Below, in pieces: positions 17,751-26,890 of a stretch of DNA of 64,000 nucleotides; the stretch's first letter is position 1; each line of letters begins with the position of its first letter. The notes beneath the pieces were generated by a model. It was not told the origin of the DNA. It ran no database searches and saw only the letters and a list, made by a program, of their open reading frames with translations. The DNA is taken from positions 62,001 to 126,000 of the forward strand of contig JAOTYD010000004.1 in NCBI GenBank assembly GCA_029862005.1, written 5' to 3'. The position numbers were made by a program, and so were the translations under genes. This DNA is from Gammaproteobacteria bacterium (GTDB lineage: Bacteria; Pseudomonadota; Gammaproteobacteria; GCA-001735895).

Positions 17751-18611
17751 ATGAATAGTGACGTACTTCGCCCTATAACATCAGAACAGATTACAACCTA
17801 TCAACGTGACGGAGTTGTTCTGCTTCGAGGGTTGTTTGACCTGGAATGGATTGATCTGCTGGATAAGGGGCTGAACGCCAATTGCGAATATCCGACAGAC
17901 CGCTCGCGCGTGTGGGACCGGGACGCCGAGGGACGTACTATGTTTTGGGATAGCCAGGCATGGCAGGGTATCGACGAATACCGGCAGTTTATTTTTAATT
18001 CGCCCGCCGCCCGAATTGCCGGTGAGTTGATGAAGTCGACACATATCAACTTTTATTTTGATGCGGTATTTGTACGCTCCCCAGGCAGCCAGTTTGCTAC
18101 GCCCTGGCATCAGGACGAGCCTTATTGGTCTGTTGAGGGGTATGACACCTGCACGCTTTGGATGCCACTGGTTCCGGTCAAACGGGAAAACGCATTGGCT
18201 TACGTGCCCGGCTCTCACCGACTCGACTCCGTGTTTTACCAGTACAACTTCGGAGATCTAAATCCGGATGGCAAAACGACGGTTGACCAGGTCGATTTCT
18301 CGGGTATCGCTGAAACTGCGCTCCCAGACATTGATGCTGATCCCGAAAGTTTCGGTGTCGTAAACTGGGATATGCAACCTGGCGACTGTGTGGCTTTCAA
18401 CAGCCGGATTATACATGGCGGGTCGGGCAGACTTCACAAAGACACCGACTTGCGCGTGTTTACCACGAAGTGGCTAGGCGATGACGTACGCATCAAGTTC
18501 AGGGACTGTGGGATGGATCCAGATCACAGCGCCATCATGACAGAACATGGACTCAAGCCGGGTGACCGACCGGGAACAGACCTATACCCGCGGGTTTGGT
18601 CGCGAACATGA
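17751..18611 (+). CDS. Phytanoyl-CoA dioxygenase (PhyH) family protein
   Basis: An iron(II)/2-oxoglutarate-dependent oxygenase of 286 residues. The iron-binding facial triad is visible: the HxD pair in PWHQDEPYW (about residues 119-127) and the distal His in IIHGGSG (about 221). The 2-oxoglutarate-binding Arg follows in DLRVFTTKW. PhyH relatives hydroxylate lipids, ectoine-like osmolytes or phosphonates, and sequence alone does not tell which. The gene stands alone between two long non-coding stretches in an AT-richer neighbourhood, which suggests recent acquisition. Confidence 0.88.
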   Translation: MNSDVLRPITSEQITTYQRDGVVLLRGLFDLEWIDLLDKGLNANCEYPTDRSRVWDRDAEGRTMFWDSQAWQGIDEYRQFIFNSPAARIAGELMKSTHINFYFDAVFVRSPGSQFATPWHQDEPYWSVEGYDTCTLWMPLVPVKRENALAYVPGSHRLDSVFYQYNFGDLNPDGKTTVDQVDFSGIAETALPDIDADPESFGVVNWDMQPGDCVAFNSRIIHGGSGRLHKDTDLRVFTTKWLGDDVRIKFRDCGMDPDHSAIMTEHGLKPGDRPGTDLYPRVWSRT

Positions 18612-19186
18612 TCTTTCGAATTGGTCAAAATCAAATGGTAGTAGATACATTACCGTTAAGTTCGTGGCTTAAAAATCAGCCACACTAGAAAAGGTAATAT
18701 GCCACATAACAAGTTCATGCAGTCGGATTCACCACTCGCGCTGATACTGCTTTTTCTCCAGAGCTGACACTGAAACGCGTCTGCTTAGCTTCATTCTTCG
18801 GCCAGTTTCGAACTCCCAGCCTGAACAAAATCCCCCGCACCGTGGCGGGGCTTATGAGTTGAAAGATTAAATGGTTAAAATGTCTGAACAGCTCGGGCCG
18901 GTTCATGGGAAATCCGTAGAACTCTCTACTTGCATGCTCTCTCAAGAGGTCTTTGCGGAAACATACCTTCAACTATCGGTCCCGATACACCGACATTGCA
19001 TCAACAACGAGCGCGATTCGACGCATGCTACGATTTCGGTACCTAGGTGCCAGACATGGTATTTATTTTTCCTATCCTGCAACTGTTTCACGGCAAGACG
19101 CTTCCTTGATATTAACGCAGATGCTAACATCGAATCGAACATCGTTATTCACTGCTGACAATTACCAGAATAGTGATTTTCTATAA
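18612..19186. other. 575-bp stretch with no supported gene
   Basis: Only short overlapping frames of unlikely composition occur on both strands. There is a 6-bp hairpin (GTGGCT/AGCCAC, 18664-18683) shortly after the PhyH gene, without a T-run. A GC-rich stem (CCCCGC/GCGGGG) lies near 18832-18849. The stretch may be decayed coding DNA, since its base use lies between coding and AT-rich spacer, but I cannot name the ancestor. Confidence 0.5.
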
Positions 19187-20953
19187 ATGCTAAAAAGAAT
19201 AATCCCGCCTTTACTGTTCCTGGCTTTTGCCTGGTTCGTGGTTTCGAATGACGATGCCAAAACGATTATTGCCGGTATTGCTATATTTTTGATCGGCATG
19301 CACTACATGGAAGACGGCTTTAAGCTATTCAGTGGCGGAGCTCTGGAAAATATTCTGGAGAAATTTACCAGTACGACACTGAAGGCTATCGGTACCGGAT
19401 TTTTGGCGACAGCCGTCGTCCAGAGCTCTTCATTGGTTTCGGTCATCATTATTTCCTTTCTCTCTGCTGAACTCATAGGCCTGACACAGGCGGTAGGTGT
19501 TGTTTTCGGTTCTAATATCGGCACCACTGCCACGGCCTGGCTAGTCTCCGCTTTCGGCCTGAAAATTAAAATCGCCCACTATGCCTTACCCATGCTCATT
19601 TTTGGCGTGATCATGCAATTTTCCAAACATATTACCTACAAGGGCTTAGGCAGCGTTTTGATTGGACTGGGTTTTATTTTCCTGGGAATCGCATACATGA
19701 AAGAGGGTTTTGAAACCCTCAAGCAGGGACTGGACCTGGCAGAGTATGCAATGGCCGGTTACCTGGGTGTGTTTGTTTATATTCTTTTCGGTGCTATCGC
19801 CACAATTGTTATCCAGTCTAGCAGTGCAACCATGGCGATCATTATTACTGCGCTCGCTACCGGCCAGATCGACTATATCAATGCACTCTCCCTGGCGATA
19901 GGTGCGAACATCGGTACCACGGTAACCGCAGCACTCGGAGCCCTGGCATCTAATAAAAATGGTAAGCGCCTCGCAGTGGCGCATTTTATCTTCAATATTA
20001 TTACCGGCCTGTTTGCGGTGATATTTATCTACCAGTTAAAAGATCTGGTTGATTTTCTGGCCCCGCTTTTATTGATCTCGAGTAATGACGACGCCATGCG
20101 GCTGGCACTCTTCCATACCATTTTCAATGTGGCCGGAGTGCTGATTGTTGCACCATTTGTCGTATATCTGGTCCGCTACCTGGAAACCCTGTTTCGTGAA
20201 GAAGCCAGGGGCCGTGGTCGGGCAAAATATTTAACCAGTGAAGTGATGGAAATCCCGGCTACCGCGTTGGCCGCACTGCGGAAAGAAACCATTCACCTTT
20301 ATGACAAGTCACTGGAGGCTATTGTCCATGCAATGAATCTGCATCGTACCGAGATTTTTTCCGATGCCGATATCGATGAAGTCGTCGAGCATTCCAATGC
20401 ACCGATAAAAATTGATGTTGACAAGGTATATCAGCAGGAGCTCAAGAGCCTGTATGGAGAGATCATCCAGTATGCGTCGATTTCACAAAACTATATGGAC
20501 CAGGAGGGCAATAACGAAATATACGAGTTGAAATTAACCGCCAGAAATATAATTGAAATGGTAAAAGATGTAAGGGAACTACAAAGAAACCTGAATTTTT
20601 ATTCAAAAGGTCACAATACTGTCACAATCGAAGAGTATGATAAGTTGCGCGCGCAATTGATCGCTGTTTTACGCAAGATACAACATGTAAGAGAGTTTAC
20701 GGGTGACGAAGAAGACATCCTGACGGAGATCGAGGTTCAACGGGATATTGTAAACGAAAACGAAATCAAACTGAATCACGAAGTGGATTCATTGATCAGA
20801 GAAAATAAAATAGATCCAAATACGGCATCTTCCCTGATAAATGATATTGGTTTTGCCCATAGTATCAGCAAAAAACTTCTTAGTTCTGCTATTACATTAT
20901 GGGTGAAAGACCAGGAAATCAAAGAACTTGGGGATGAATATGGATACGAATGA
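19187..20953 (+). CDS. Na/Pi cotransporter family protein with PhoU-like C-terminus
   Basis: A 588-residue PNaS-family protein. Residues about 1-345 hold the membrane part with two copies of the characteristic QSSS-type repeat: TAVVQSSSLVSVIIISFL and TIVIQSSSATMAIIITAL, each followed by GSNIGTT or GANIGTT. Residues about 360-588 are a charged helical PhoU-like domain. It should bring in phosphate with sodium, or regulate phosphate flux, at the inner membrane. The last 14 nt overlap the following lysine-rich gene, so their translation is probably coupled. Confidence 0.9.
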   Translation: MLKRIIPPLLFLAFAWFVVSNDDAKTIIAGIAIFLIGMHYMEDGFKLFSGGALENILEKFTSTTLKAIGTGFLATAVVQSSSLVSVIIISFLSAELIGLTQAVGVVFGSNIGTTATAWLVSAFGLKIKIAHYALPMLIFGVIMQFSKHITYKGLGSVLIGLGFIFLGIAYMKEGFETLKQGLDLAEYAMAGYLGVFVYILFGAIATIVIQSSSATMAIIITALATGQIDYINALSLAIGANIGTTVTAALGALASNKNGKRLAVAHFIFNIITGLFAVIFIYQLKDLVDFLAPLLLISSNDDAMRLALFHTIFNVAGVLIVAPFVVYLVRYLETLFREEARGRGRAKYLTSEVMEIPATALAALRKETIHLYDKSLEAIVHAMNLHRTEIFSDADIDEVVEHSNAPIKIDVDKVYQQELKSLYGEIIQYASISQNYMDQEGNNEIYELKLTARNIIEMVKDVRELQRNLNFYSKGHNTVTIEEYDKLRAQLIAVLRKIQHVREFTGDEEDILTEIEVQRDIVNENEIKLNHEVDSLIRENKIDPNTASSLINDIGFAHSISKKLLSSAITLWVKDQEIKELGDEYGYE

Positions 20954-21191
20954 CATCGTAAATAAGCTGGAAGATTTTTTTGATTTATCGAAAAAGAAGA
21001 AGAAGAAAAAACATGAAAAGTTATTAAAAATAATTAAAAAGCTGGAAAAAAAGAAATCCGATCTTGAGGTTGAGATTGTAGAAGAAAGTAAAAACAATGA
21101 AACTAGCACCCGGTATCATGATTTGAGCCAGGAACTGAAAATCATCTCCAAGCTTATCAGGAAAGCAAAGAAGCAGGACCGGGCTATCTAG
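20940..21191 (+). CDS. Lysine-rich coiled-coil small protein
   Basis: About 83 residues if started at ATG 20940 (ATG 20934 and TTG 20928 are also in frame). It overlaps the end of the Na/Pi gene. A run of seven lysines (SKKKKKKKHEKL, about residues 17-28) is followed by a heptad-like charged helix (LLKIIKKLEKKKSDLEVEIVEE). It is probably a cytosolic helical partner of the transporter or its PhoU-like domain, judged only from the overlap. The A-rich lysine codons are a potential slippage site. The frame ends with TAG and continues open after it (see the 21192-21311 entry). Confidence 0.6.
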   Translation: MDTNDIVNKLEDFFDLSKKKKKKKHEKLLKIIKKLEKKKSDLEVEIVEESKNNETSTRYHDLSQELKIISKLIRKAKKQDRAI

Positions 21192-21311
21192 CCAGCAATA
21201 ACCAACCCGTTTTTCTCTGGGCATCAGGCGAAATCAGAGTCATCAATAATTGCACTGTTCGGTCTCGGGGTTTTGGGGCTCGGGTTTTCTCGACGCAGAA
21301 AACGCAACTAA
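21192..21311 (+). pseudogene. Orphan PEP-CTERM-like sorting tail, no start codon
   Basis: In the frame of the preceding lysine-rich gene and directly after its TAG stop, 39 codons stay open to TAA at 21309. They encode SSIIALFGLGVLGLGFSRRR and a few more basic residues, the hydrophobic helix plus arginine cluster typical of PEP-CTERM exosortase signals, though the proline-containing VPEP part is missing. Without a start codon it is most likely the last remnant of a deleted exported protein. Confidence 0.45.
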
Positions 21312-21334
21312 TAATCAACAAATGAGATAAATAT

Positions 21335-21362
21335 AAAAGCCATCTCGATTAAGATGGCTTTT
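21335..21362. terminator. Bidirectional intrinsic terminator
   Basis: A perfect 11-bp stem (AAAAGCCATCT with AGATGGCTTTT, loop of 6) has T-rich sequence on both exits. It separates the Na/Pi operon from the convergent LysM protein gene and can serve both. Confidence 0.85.
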
Positions 21363-21430
21363 ATGGGTGTCCGCATTGGGTCGGTAGCGGAAGCTGAACT
21401 TTAAGTTTTGAGTGTCACCTAAATGGGAAA

Positions 21431-22645
21431 CTAAAATTTCCAGCTGTAATAAAGTTCGGCTCGTGATGCATCAAATGATTCACCGCTATCTTCCTCTTCA
21501 ATATCCAGAGAGGTGTAACTAAGCCCCCAACCAACCAGATCACCGTCGCCAATATTCTCCAGATACACAACCAGGCCATTTGCCGCATCGTATTTGATCG
21601 TGGAATCATCTTCGATCTTTGCGCCCTGATGGAAAACAACACCGATACCGTAAAGAAACGGATTCGCCCGATATTGATACGCCAATTGCAAATAGGTGTC
21701 TCGTAAAGTTACGCCGTCGCTCGTCCGACCGTATTGAAGACCGAGCGCTGCACGATAGCCGCCAGCCTGTTGATAGATTGGCTCATAACCCAGGCGCAAA
21801 TGGCCGCCAGCGCCCGCAGGGTCGTACGAACCATCTTCATATTCCAGCTTGTCTCCACCGAAAGAGTAACCAAGACTTAATACAAAATTGCCATCCTCGC
21901 CAAACAGGGAAAAAGCGAATGGTTCTTTCTTCACCTGGCTTTCCCCCTCCGGCTCCTCCTCCGGCTCCTTCTTCGGAACGGGCGCAACTTCGCGCGACGT
22001 TGCGGGCTCCGGCTTTATAACTACTTTGGGTGGCGCGGCTTTGGGTGGCGCGGCTTTGGGTGCTACATAATCGGGCAGTTTAAGTACAACACCGACGGCC
22101 ATATTATTCGCTCCATTGGCGAATACGGAGGGATTCAGCTTGATGATATCCTGCCTTAACCGTGCCTGTTTACTGGCATCCCCCGGGTAAACTGCGCGAG
22201 CGATCGCATATAGTGTATCGCCCCGCTTCACTTTCCATTCAGTGCCGCTCACTTTTGTCTTTCCCTGAATACCGGTACCTGTCTGGTCAGAAGTTGGCTT
22301 GGCTGGTTTACTGATATCTGTGGCTGCTTTCTGGGCCGGAGTAGTATCAGCTTGGCGGGCATCTTCGGTTGGTTGAGGGGGAGCAGGATCGATTATTTTG
22401 CAGCCCGGCAAGTTACACTGCCGCACACAGATACGTGCATCGGGCACCGTGATGGTGCCATCTGCGTCAGCATCGCGGGGATCGTCCGGTCCGCTAGCCG
22501 GTTTATTACGTGCGCTGACGATCAACCGCAGGTCCCGGCGATCCACGTCACCGTCTGTATCGACATCACAAACAGCAGCGCTTGCCAGGCTGGAAAATCC
22601 CATTGAAAGACAGGCCAGAAATATGGCAACCGTGCTACTACGCAT
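21431..22645 (-). CDS. Dockerin-like, LysM and outer-membrane beta-barrel fusion protein
   Basis: A 404-residue exported protein. In order: a signal peptide (about 1-23, ending ASA); two calcium-loop repeats of dockerin type I style (DVDTDGDVDRRD at about 27-38 and DADADGTITVPD at about 60-71) each near cysteines; a linker; a LysM-like domain (WKVKRGDTLYAIARAVYPGD, about 136-190, of the FimV kind); a proline/lysine/glutamate linker with a duplicated AAPPK unit; and from about 250 on an aromatic-rich beta pattern ending in the terminal Phe (YYSWKF) expected of an outer-membrane barrel. It could tie the outer membrane to peptidoglycan. The combination is unusual. Confidence 0.7.
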   Translation of the reverse strand: MRSSTVAIFLACLSMGFSSLASAAVCDVDTDGDVDRRDLRLIVSARNKPASGPDDPRDADADGTITVPDARICVRQCNLPGCKIIDPAPPQPTEDARQADTTPAQKAATDISKPAKPTSDQTGTGIQGKTKVSGTEWKVKRGDTLYAIARAVYPGDASKQARLRQDIIKLNPSVFANGANNMAVGVVLKLPDYVAPKAAPPKAAPPKVVIKPEPATSREVAPVPKKEPEEEPEGESQVKKEPFAFSLFGEDGNFVLSLGYSFGGDKLEYEDGSYDPAGAGGHLRLGYEPIYQQAGGYRAALGLQYGRTSDGVTLRDTYLQLAYQYRANPFLYGIGVVFHQGAKIEDDSTIKYDAANGLVVYLENIGDGDLVGWGLSYTSLDIEEEDSGESFDASRAELYYSWKF

Positions 22646-22899
22646 GAGAAATTTTTTTACGTAATTTCATTTTTATCCTTGTAGCGCCTAAGTTACCTCT
22701 AATGGCAGGACAACTACAAACATAAATTTGATGTAAGCCAGGTTATCGACGTAAATTCTTGATGCCGATCAACAGTTGCAGGTAAGTTTTCCCGTTCGCG
22801 TCTGCTTCTGGATTACTTTTGCCAGATTTCACGAACCAATATTTTATACAAAACACCAATCCCGACCACGGGAACAACCGCGCCGAGATAGCCAATAAT

Positions 22900-25569
22900 C
22901 TAAATCGACACGATCACCCGTACCGCGTCGAGCCTCAGACGAGCATGCTCAAGCGCGACTTCAAAGTGATCGAGCTGACTCTGAAAGAATTCGATCTCGT
23001 CGTTACGCACCCCGGGATTCACCTTTTGCAAGGCTTCCAGGCGCGCAACCTCGTGCCCGAGTAATTCGCGCCCACCGGATCGGGCCTGTGCAATTAACCC
23101 GGGTACACGGGTATCGGCGATCAATTCCGCCATCTCCAGCATACGCGCTAACTCGGTTTGCCGGGCTTTGACAATCTTGATTGCGGTATCCTTGTCAACG
23201 CGCTGTGACTGTTGCAAACTCAATTCCAGTTCCAGGCTTTCGGAATGGTCTTCCCCGGATTCGTCAATCACGACCCGGATGCTTGAATTGGGAAAGTAGC
23301 GCTCGTTGTGGCGGCCCGAATCATCACTGAACTCCATCAGGAAATGACATTCGGCTAGCACCGTGCCGGCTTTAACCCCGGCGTAATTCAGGGCGATTAG
23401 CGCAGTATTACCGAATTCGCTGCTCAGGATCATATCCATCGAATTGCGCACGAACGGATGCTCCCAGGTCAGGTAATGCAGGTCTTCGTTGGCGAGTGCC
23501 GCGCTACGATCGTAGGTCACGGTCATACCGTCTTCCGGCAGTCCCGGCATCTGGGTCAGCATATTATCTCCGGGAGTTATGACCCATCGGTCCTGTCCGC
23601 GAATCTCGCTGTTCACCCCGTAACAATCGTAAATACGTTCCATGTAATTGAACAGATCGAAGTCCAGTTCACGTTGCATCGCTTCTTCGATCAGCGATTC
23701 GGCAACCAGGGGCCTGCAGGAATTGATCTCCAGCAAACGATCACGGCCCTGCTGCAGCTCCTGATCGAGCGCTTGATGCAGTTCACGCGTCTGATCGATA
23801 AAAGCGTCAACGGGCAACTGTGGATTATCCAGGTAGCGTTCCAACTCGTTCCGGGTTTTCAGGTAAACCTGATGTCCGGCCGGGCAGGTATTTGAAAACG
23901 CGCCCAGGCTTTCGTGGTACCAGCGAAACAGGATCTGCCGCGCACTTCCCTTGACGAAGGGTACGTGGATGTTGATGACCGCGTTCTGTCCAATTCGGTC
24001 TAGGCGCCCGATTCGCTGCTCCAGCAAATCGGGATTGCGGGGTAAATCATAAAGCACCAGGTGATGGGCGAACTGAAAGTTGCGGCCTTCACTGCCGATT
24101 TCGGAGCAAATCAATACCTGCGCCCCGTCTTCATGGTCCGAAAACCAGGCCGCGGCACGATCTCGCTCCAGTAGCGTCAGTTCCTCGTGAAAGAGCGCCG
24201 CGCGCACGCCATAATACTGTTTCAAATCGGCAACCAGCTGCTGAGCGGTGACCGCCGCCGCGGTTATCACCAGTACTTTATTGGCCCTGTATTCTCGTAA
24301 AAACTCCCCCAGCCAATCCCGGTAGGGATCACCTTCACCGCCCGCGAGCGCCACCGGGTACACCTCGCGTGCCGGGAATCCCTTGACCACGTGGCGGGTA
24401 TTGCGGAATAAAACCCGCCCGGTGCCGTGCTGGTCGAGCAAATCGCTTAATGTCTCCGCCTGTTCCGGGTCGTCGAGCAAAGCCTGGGCCTCCTCGGCCA
24501 GCCGCAGATACCCTTTTTCTTCGCTCAGAAATCGATCCAGATCGTTGAACCGGTCCGGATCGAGCAGGCGCAAACGCGCAAAATGACTTTCCTTACCCAG
24601 CTGTTCCGGGGTTGCCGTGAGCAGCAATAATCCCGCAGTATTTTCGGCAAGATTCTCGACCAGTTGATACTCGGAGCTGGGTGCTTCGGGCGACCATAAA
24701 AGATGGTGTGCTTCATCCACCACCAGCAGGTCCCACTCACCGGCATGAGCGTGCGCCGCCTGTTCGGGGTGGTTGATCAGGTACTCCAGGCTGCAAAGCA
24801 CCAGCTGTTCACCGTGAAAAGGATTTTCGGTGTCGTCACCTTCGAATTCCTCGTGCTCGGGATCGTCCAGCCGCGCTTCATCGAAGATGCTGAACATCAG
24901 GTTAAAGCGGCGCAACATTTCGACCAGCCACTGGTGTACCAGCGATTCCGGCACGACGATCAATACCCGCCGCGCTCGCTCGAGCAACAACTGCTGGTGC
25001 AGTATCAATCCGGCTTCGATGGTTTTACCGAGACCCACTTCATCGGCAAGCAAAACCCGTGGCGCATAGCGGCGAGACACTTCATGCGCAATATAGAGCT
25101 GGTGGGCAATCAGGCTGGTGCGGCTGCCGGCCAGGCCGAATACGGCCGACTGCTGCAGGCGATTGGCGATTTCGCGGGTTTTACTGCGCAGACTAAACCA
25201 CTTGTTGCGATCAATCTGCGCATTCAGCAATCTTTCTCCGGGCTGATTGAGTTGTAGAAAATTACTCAACCTGCCTTCGGGAAGTTGAACCAGGTTGCCG
25301 TGCTCGTCTTCGCAGTGGTAGACAATCAAACCGTTGACTTCGGTCAACTCGATTACCTTCAGAATGAGGCCATCCTGTTTCTCAACCCAGTCACCCTCGC
25401 GGAAACGCACCCGCGTGAGCGGTGCATCGGCGCGTGCATATATACGGGTTTCACCCGTCGCCGGGAATACGATAATGACCGTACGGTGCTCGATTTCGAT
25501 CACCATACCAAGACCAAGCTGAAGTTCAGCCGCACTGATCCAGCGCTGACCTACCACAAATTCCTGCAT
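22900..25569 (-). CDS. rapA: RNA polymerase-associated SNF2-type ATPase RapA
   Basis: Recycles RNA polymerase from stalled post-termination complexes, using ATP. The 889-residue protein begins MQEFVVGQRWISAAELQLG, matching RapA's N-terminal Tudor-like region. The helicase core has Walker A DEVGLGKTIEAG (about residues 170-181), DEAHHLLW (motif II), LLTATPEQLG (motif III) and, in the second lobe, EIGSEGRNFQ and QRIGRLDRIGQ. The C-terminal part corresponds to RapA's spacer and last domains. I took ATG 25569; ATG 25578 would add three residues. It is divergent from bioD. Confidence 0.95.
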   Translation of the reverse strand: MQEFVVGQRWISAAELQLGLGMVIEIEHRTVIIVFPATGETRIYARADAPLTRVRFREGDWVEKQDGLILKVIELTEVNGLIVYHCEDEHGNLVQLPEGRLSNFLQLNQPGERLLNAQIDRNKWFSLRSKTREIANRLQQSAVFGLAGSRTSLIAHQLYIAHEVSRRYAPRVLLADEVGLGKTIEAGLILHQQLLLERARRVLIVVPESLVHQWLVEMLRRFNLMFSIFDEARLDDPEHEEFEGDDTENPFHGEQLVLCSLEYLINHPEQAAHAHAGEWDLLVVDEAHHLLWSPEAPSSEYQLVENLAENTAGLLLLTATPEQLGKESHFARLRLLDPDRFNDLDRFLSEEKGYLRLAEEAQALLDDPEQAETLSDLLDQHGTGRVLFRNTRHVVKGFPAREVYPVALAGGEGDPYRDWLGEFLREYRANKVLVITAAAVTAQQLVADLKQYYGVRAALFHEELTLLERDRAAAWFSDHEDGAQVLICSEIGSEGRNFQFAHHLVLYDLPRNPDLLEQRIGRLDRIGQNAVINIHVPFVKGSARQILFRWYHESLGAFSNTCPAGHQVYLKTRNELERYLDNPQLPVDAFIDQTRELHQALDQELQQGRDRLLEINSCRPLVAESLIEEAMQRELDFDLFNYMERIYDCYGVNSEIRGQDRWVITPGDNMLTQMPGLPEDGMTVTYDRSAALANEDLHYLTWEHPFVRNSMDMILSSEFGNTALIALNYAGVKAGTVLAECHFLMEFSDDSGRHNERYFPNSSIRVVIDESGEDHSESLELELSLQQSQRVDKDTAIKIVKARQTELARMLEMAELIADTRVPGLIAQARSGGRELLGHEVARLEALQKVNPGVRNDEIEFFQSQLDHFEVALEHARLRLDAVRVIVSI

Positions 25570-25670
25570 CTCAACCACGTTCCGATAAATCGCGCGCGAT
25601 TATAACAGGTGGTCCGTACCGACCACCATCATTGCTTGCAGTTGACGATCAAGTTGCACAAAATGCGATC

Positions 25671-26327
25671 ATGATTGCGCTTGATGACAGCGGTTACTTC
25701 ATCACAGGATCCGATACCGATGTCGGTAAAACCTATATCGCCTGCGAAATCGTCAGACAGCTGCGCCAGCTGAGTATCGGCATCGAAACCCGCAAACCGA
25801 TAGAATCAGGATGCGCGGTTTCGGCGACGGGAGACCTGCTCACCCGGGACGCGGCAGCGCTGCAGGCGGCCAATGATCATCGCGAAACTATCGAGCGGAT
25901 TACGCCCTACCGCTATCGCGCGGCGCTTGCGCCACACCGGGCTGCGCGTCTTGAACAGCAGCAAGTTTACCTCGAGTCTCTGGTTGACGCCTGCAGCCGC
26001 GACCACGTCGAACATCGACTGATCGTCGAAGGCGCCGGAGGATTTTACTCGCCGCTGGCCGAGAATGGTTTGAACGCAGACCTCGCGAGCGCACTCCAAC
26101 TACCGGTTATCATCGTTGTCAACAACCGTATCGGTGCGGTAAACCAGGGCCTGATGACGCTGCACGCGGTACAAAGCAGGCAGCTGCGCGTCGCCGCCAT
26201 GGTATTGAACCAGGTTAACCCGGAGATCGACACCGACATGGACAACGAATCCGATCTGAAGTCATATTGCGACCTGCCCCTGTTTTGTTGCGGGCATGAT
26301 GCCCCGTTGCCGAAGTTGTTCAGCTGA
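25671..26327 (+). CDS. bioD: Dethiobiotin synthetase
   Basis: Closes the ureido ring of dethiobiotin from diaminopelargonate, CO2 and ATP, the next-to-last biotin step. The 218-residue protein carries the P-loop FITGSDTDVGKTYIA near the N-terminus, RKPIESG, and VEGAGGFYSPL, all typical of BioD. Start ATG 25671 is preferred over an in-frame TTG at 25632, which would add 13 residues upstream of the P-loop. Other bio genes are not in the window. The next gene follows after 4 bp. Confidence 0.92.
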   Translation: MIALDDSGYFITGSDTDVGKTYIACEIVRQLRQLSIGIETRKPIESGCAVSATGDLLTRDAAALQAANDHRETIERITPYRYRAALAPHRAARLEQQQVYLESLVDACSRDHVEHRLIVEGAGGFYSPLAENGLNADLASALQLPVIIVVNNRIGAVNQGLMTLHAVQSRQLRVAAMVLNQVNPEIDTDMDNESDLKSYCDLPLFCCGHDAPLPKLFS

Positions 26328-26331
26328 CTTC

Positions 26332-26883
26332 ATGGCCAGGTCTCGTCTCGATCGTTTTCTCGCTCCCTGGGTGTTCGTATTAACGGGAATTATTTTCAAC
26401 ATACTTTCCGCGGTGATCACCCATTACTTCATTGGGCTCAACAATGACACCATTAATGACATCGATCGGGAAATCCAGAGCAAGGAGGTCTTGATTGACA
26501 GCCTCTGGCAGACAAAAACCGAGATCGAACGCAAGAAGGAATTCTTCATACTGTTACTCGCGAAGCAGCCCGATAAGACCACCGTAATCGATTCCATTTA
26601 CCGGGATTACCTGCAGGAGCTGCTCGAGAATCATGGATTGAAGGAATTTAGCGCTCGTATGAACCGGGACACCGGTAGCGACCTCGATTTGCTGCTCGAC
26701 CTCAGCAAGGCGGCACAAAAATCAACCATCGAATCCATCAACGACACTTACTTCGAAACCCTGGAATTGCAGGAATCCAAAATGCCGCTGGTCCGTAACA
26801 ACTCGCGCCTGTTCAGTATCGCGATCTTCCTGCAGGTCATCGGCCTGATCCTGGTATTGGCACGAGATTTAAGGCGCAGCTAG
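26332..26883 (+). CDS. Hypothetical membrane protein with coiled coil
   Basis: A 183-residue protein with a hydrophobic helix at about residues 10-35 (PWVFVLTGIIFNILSAVITHYF) and another near the C-terminus (LFSIAIFLQVIGLILVLARDL). The 110 charged helical residues between them include DIDREIQSKEVLIDSLWQTK, suggestive of a coiled coil in the periplasm. I do not recognise a family. ATG 26332 was chosen since it comes right after the bioD stop; an ATG at 26296 would overlap bioD. The arrangement bioD, this gene, rarD with tiny gaps looks like one transcript. Confidence 0.65.
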   Translation: MARSRLDRFLAPWVFVLTGIIFNILSAVITHYFIGLNNDTINDIDREIQSKEVLIDSLWQTKTEIERKKEFFILLLAKQPDKTTVIDSIYRDYLQELLENHGLKEFSARMNRDTGSDLDLLLDLSKAAQKSTIESINDTYFETLELQESKMPLVRNNSRLFSIAIFLQVIGLILVLARDLRRS

Positions 26884-26890
26884 AAGCCGC

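Noticed and set aside
18715-18972. An 85-codon minus-strand frame in the empty stretch after the PhyH gene
   Set aside because: No ribosome site, odd composition and no recognised family; a passing resemblance to transposase-like helices is too weak to call an IS remnant.
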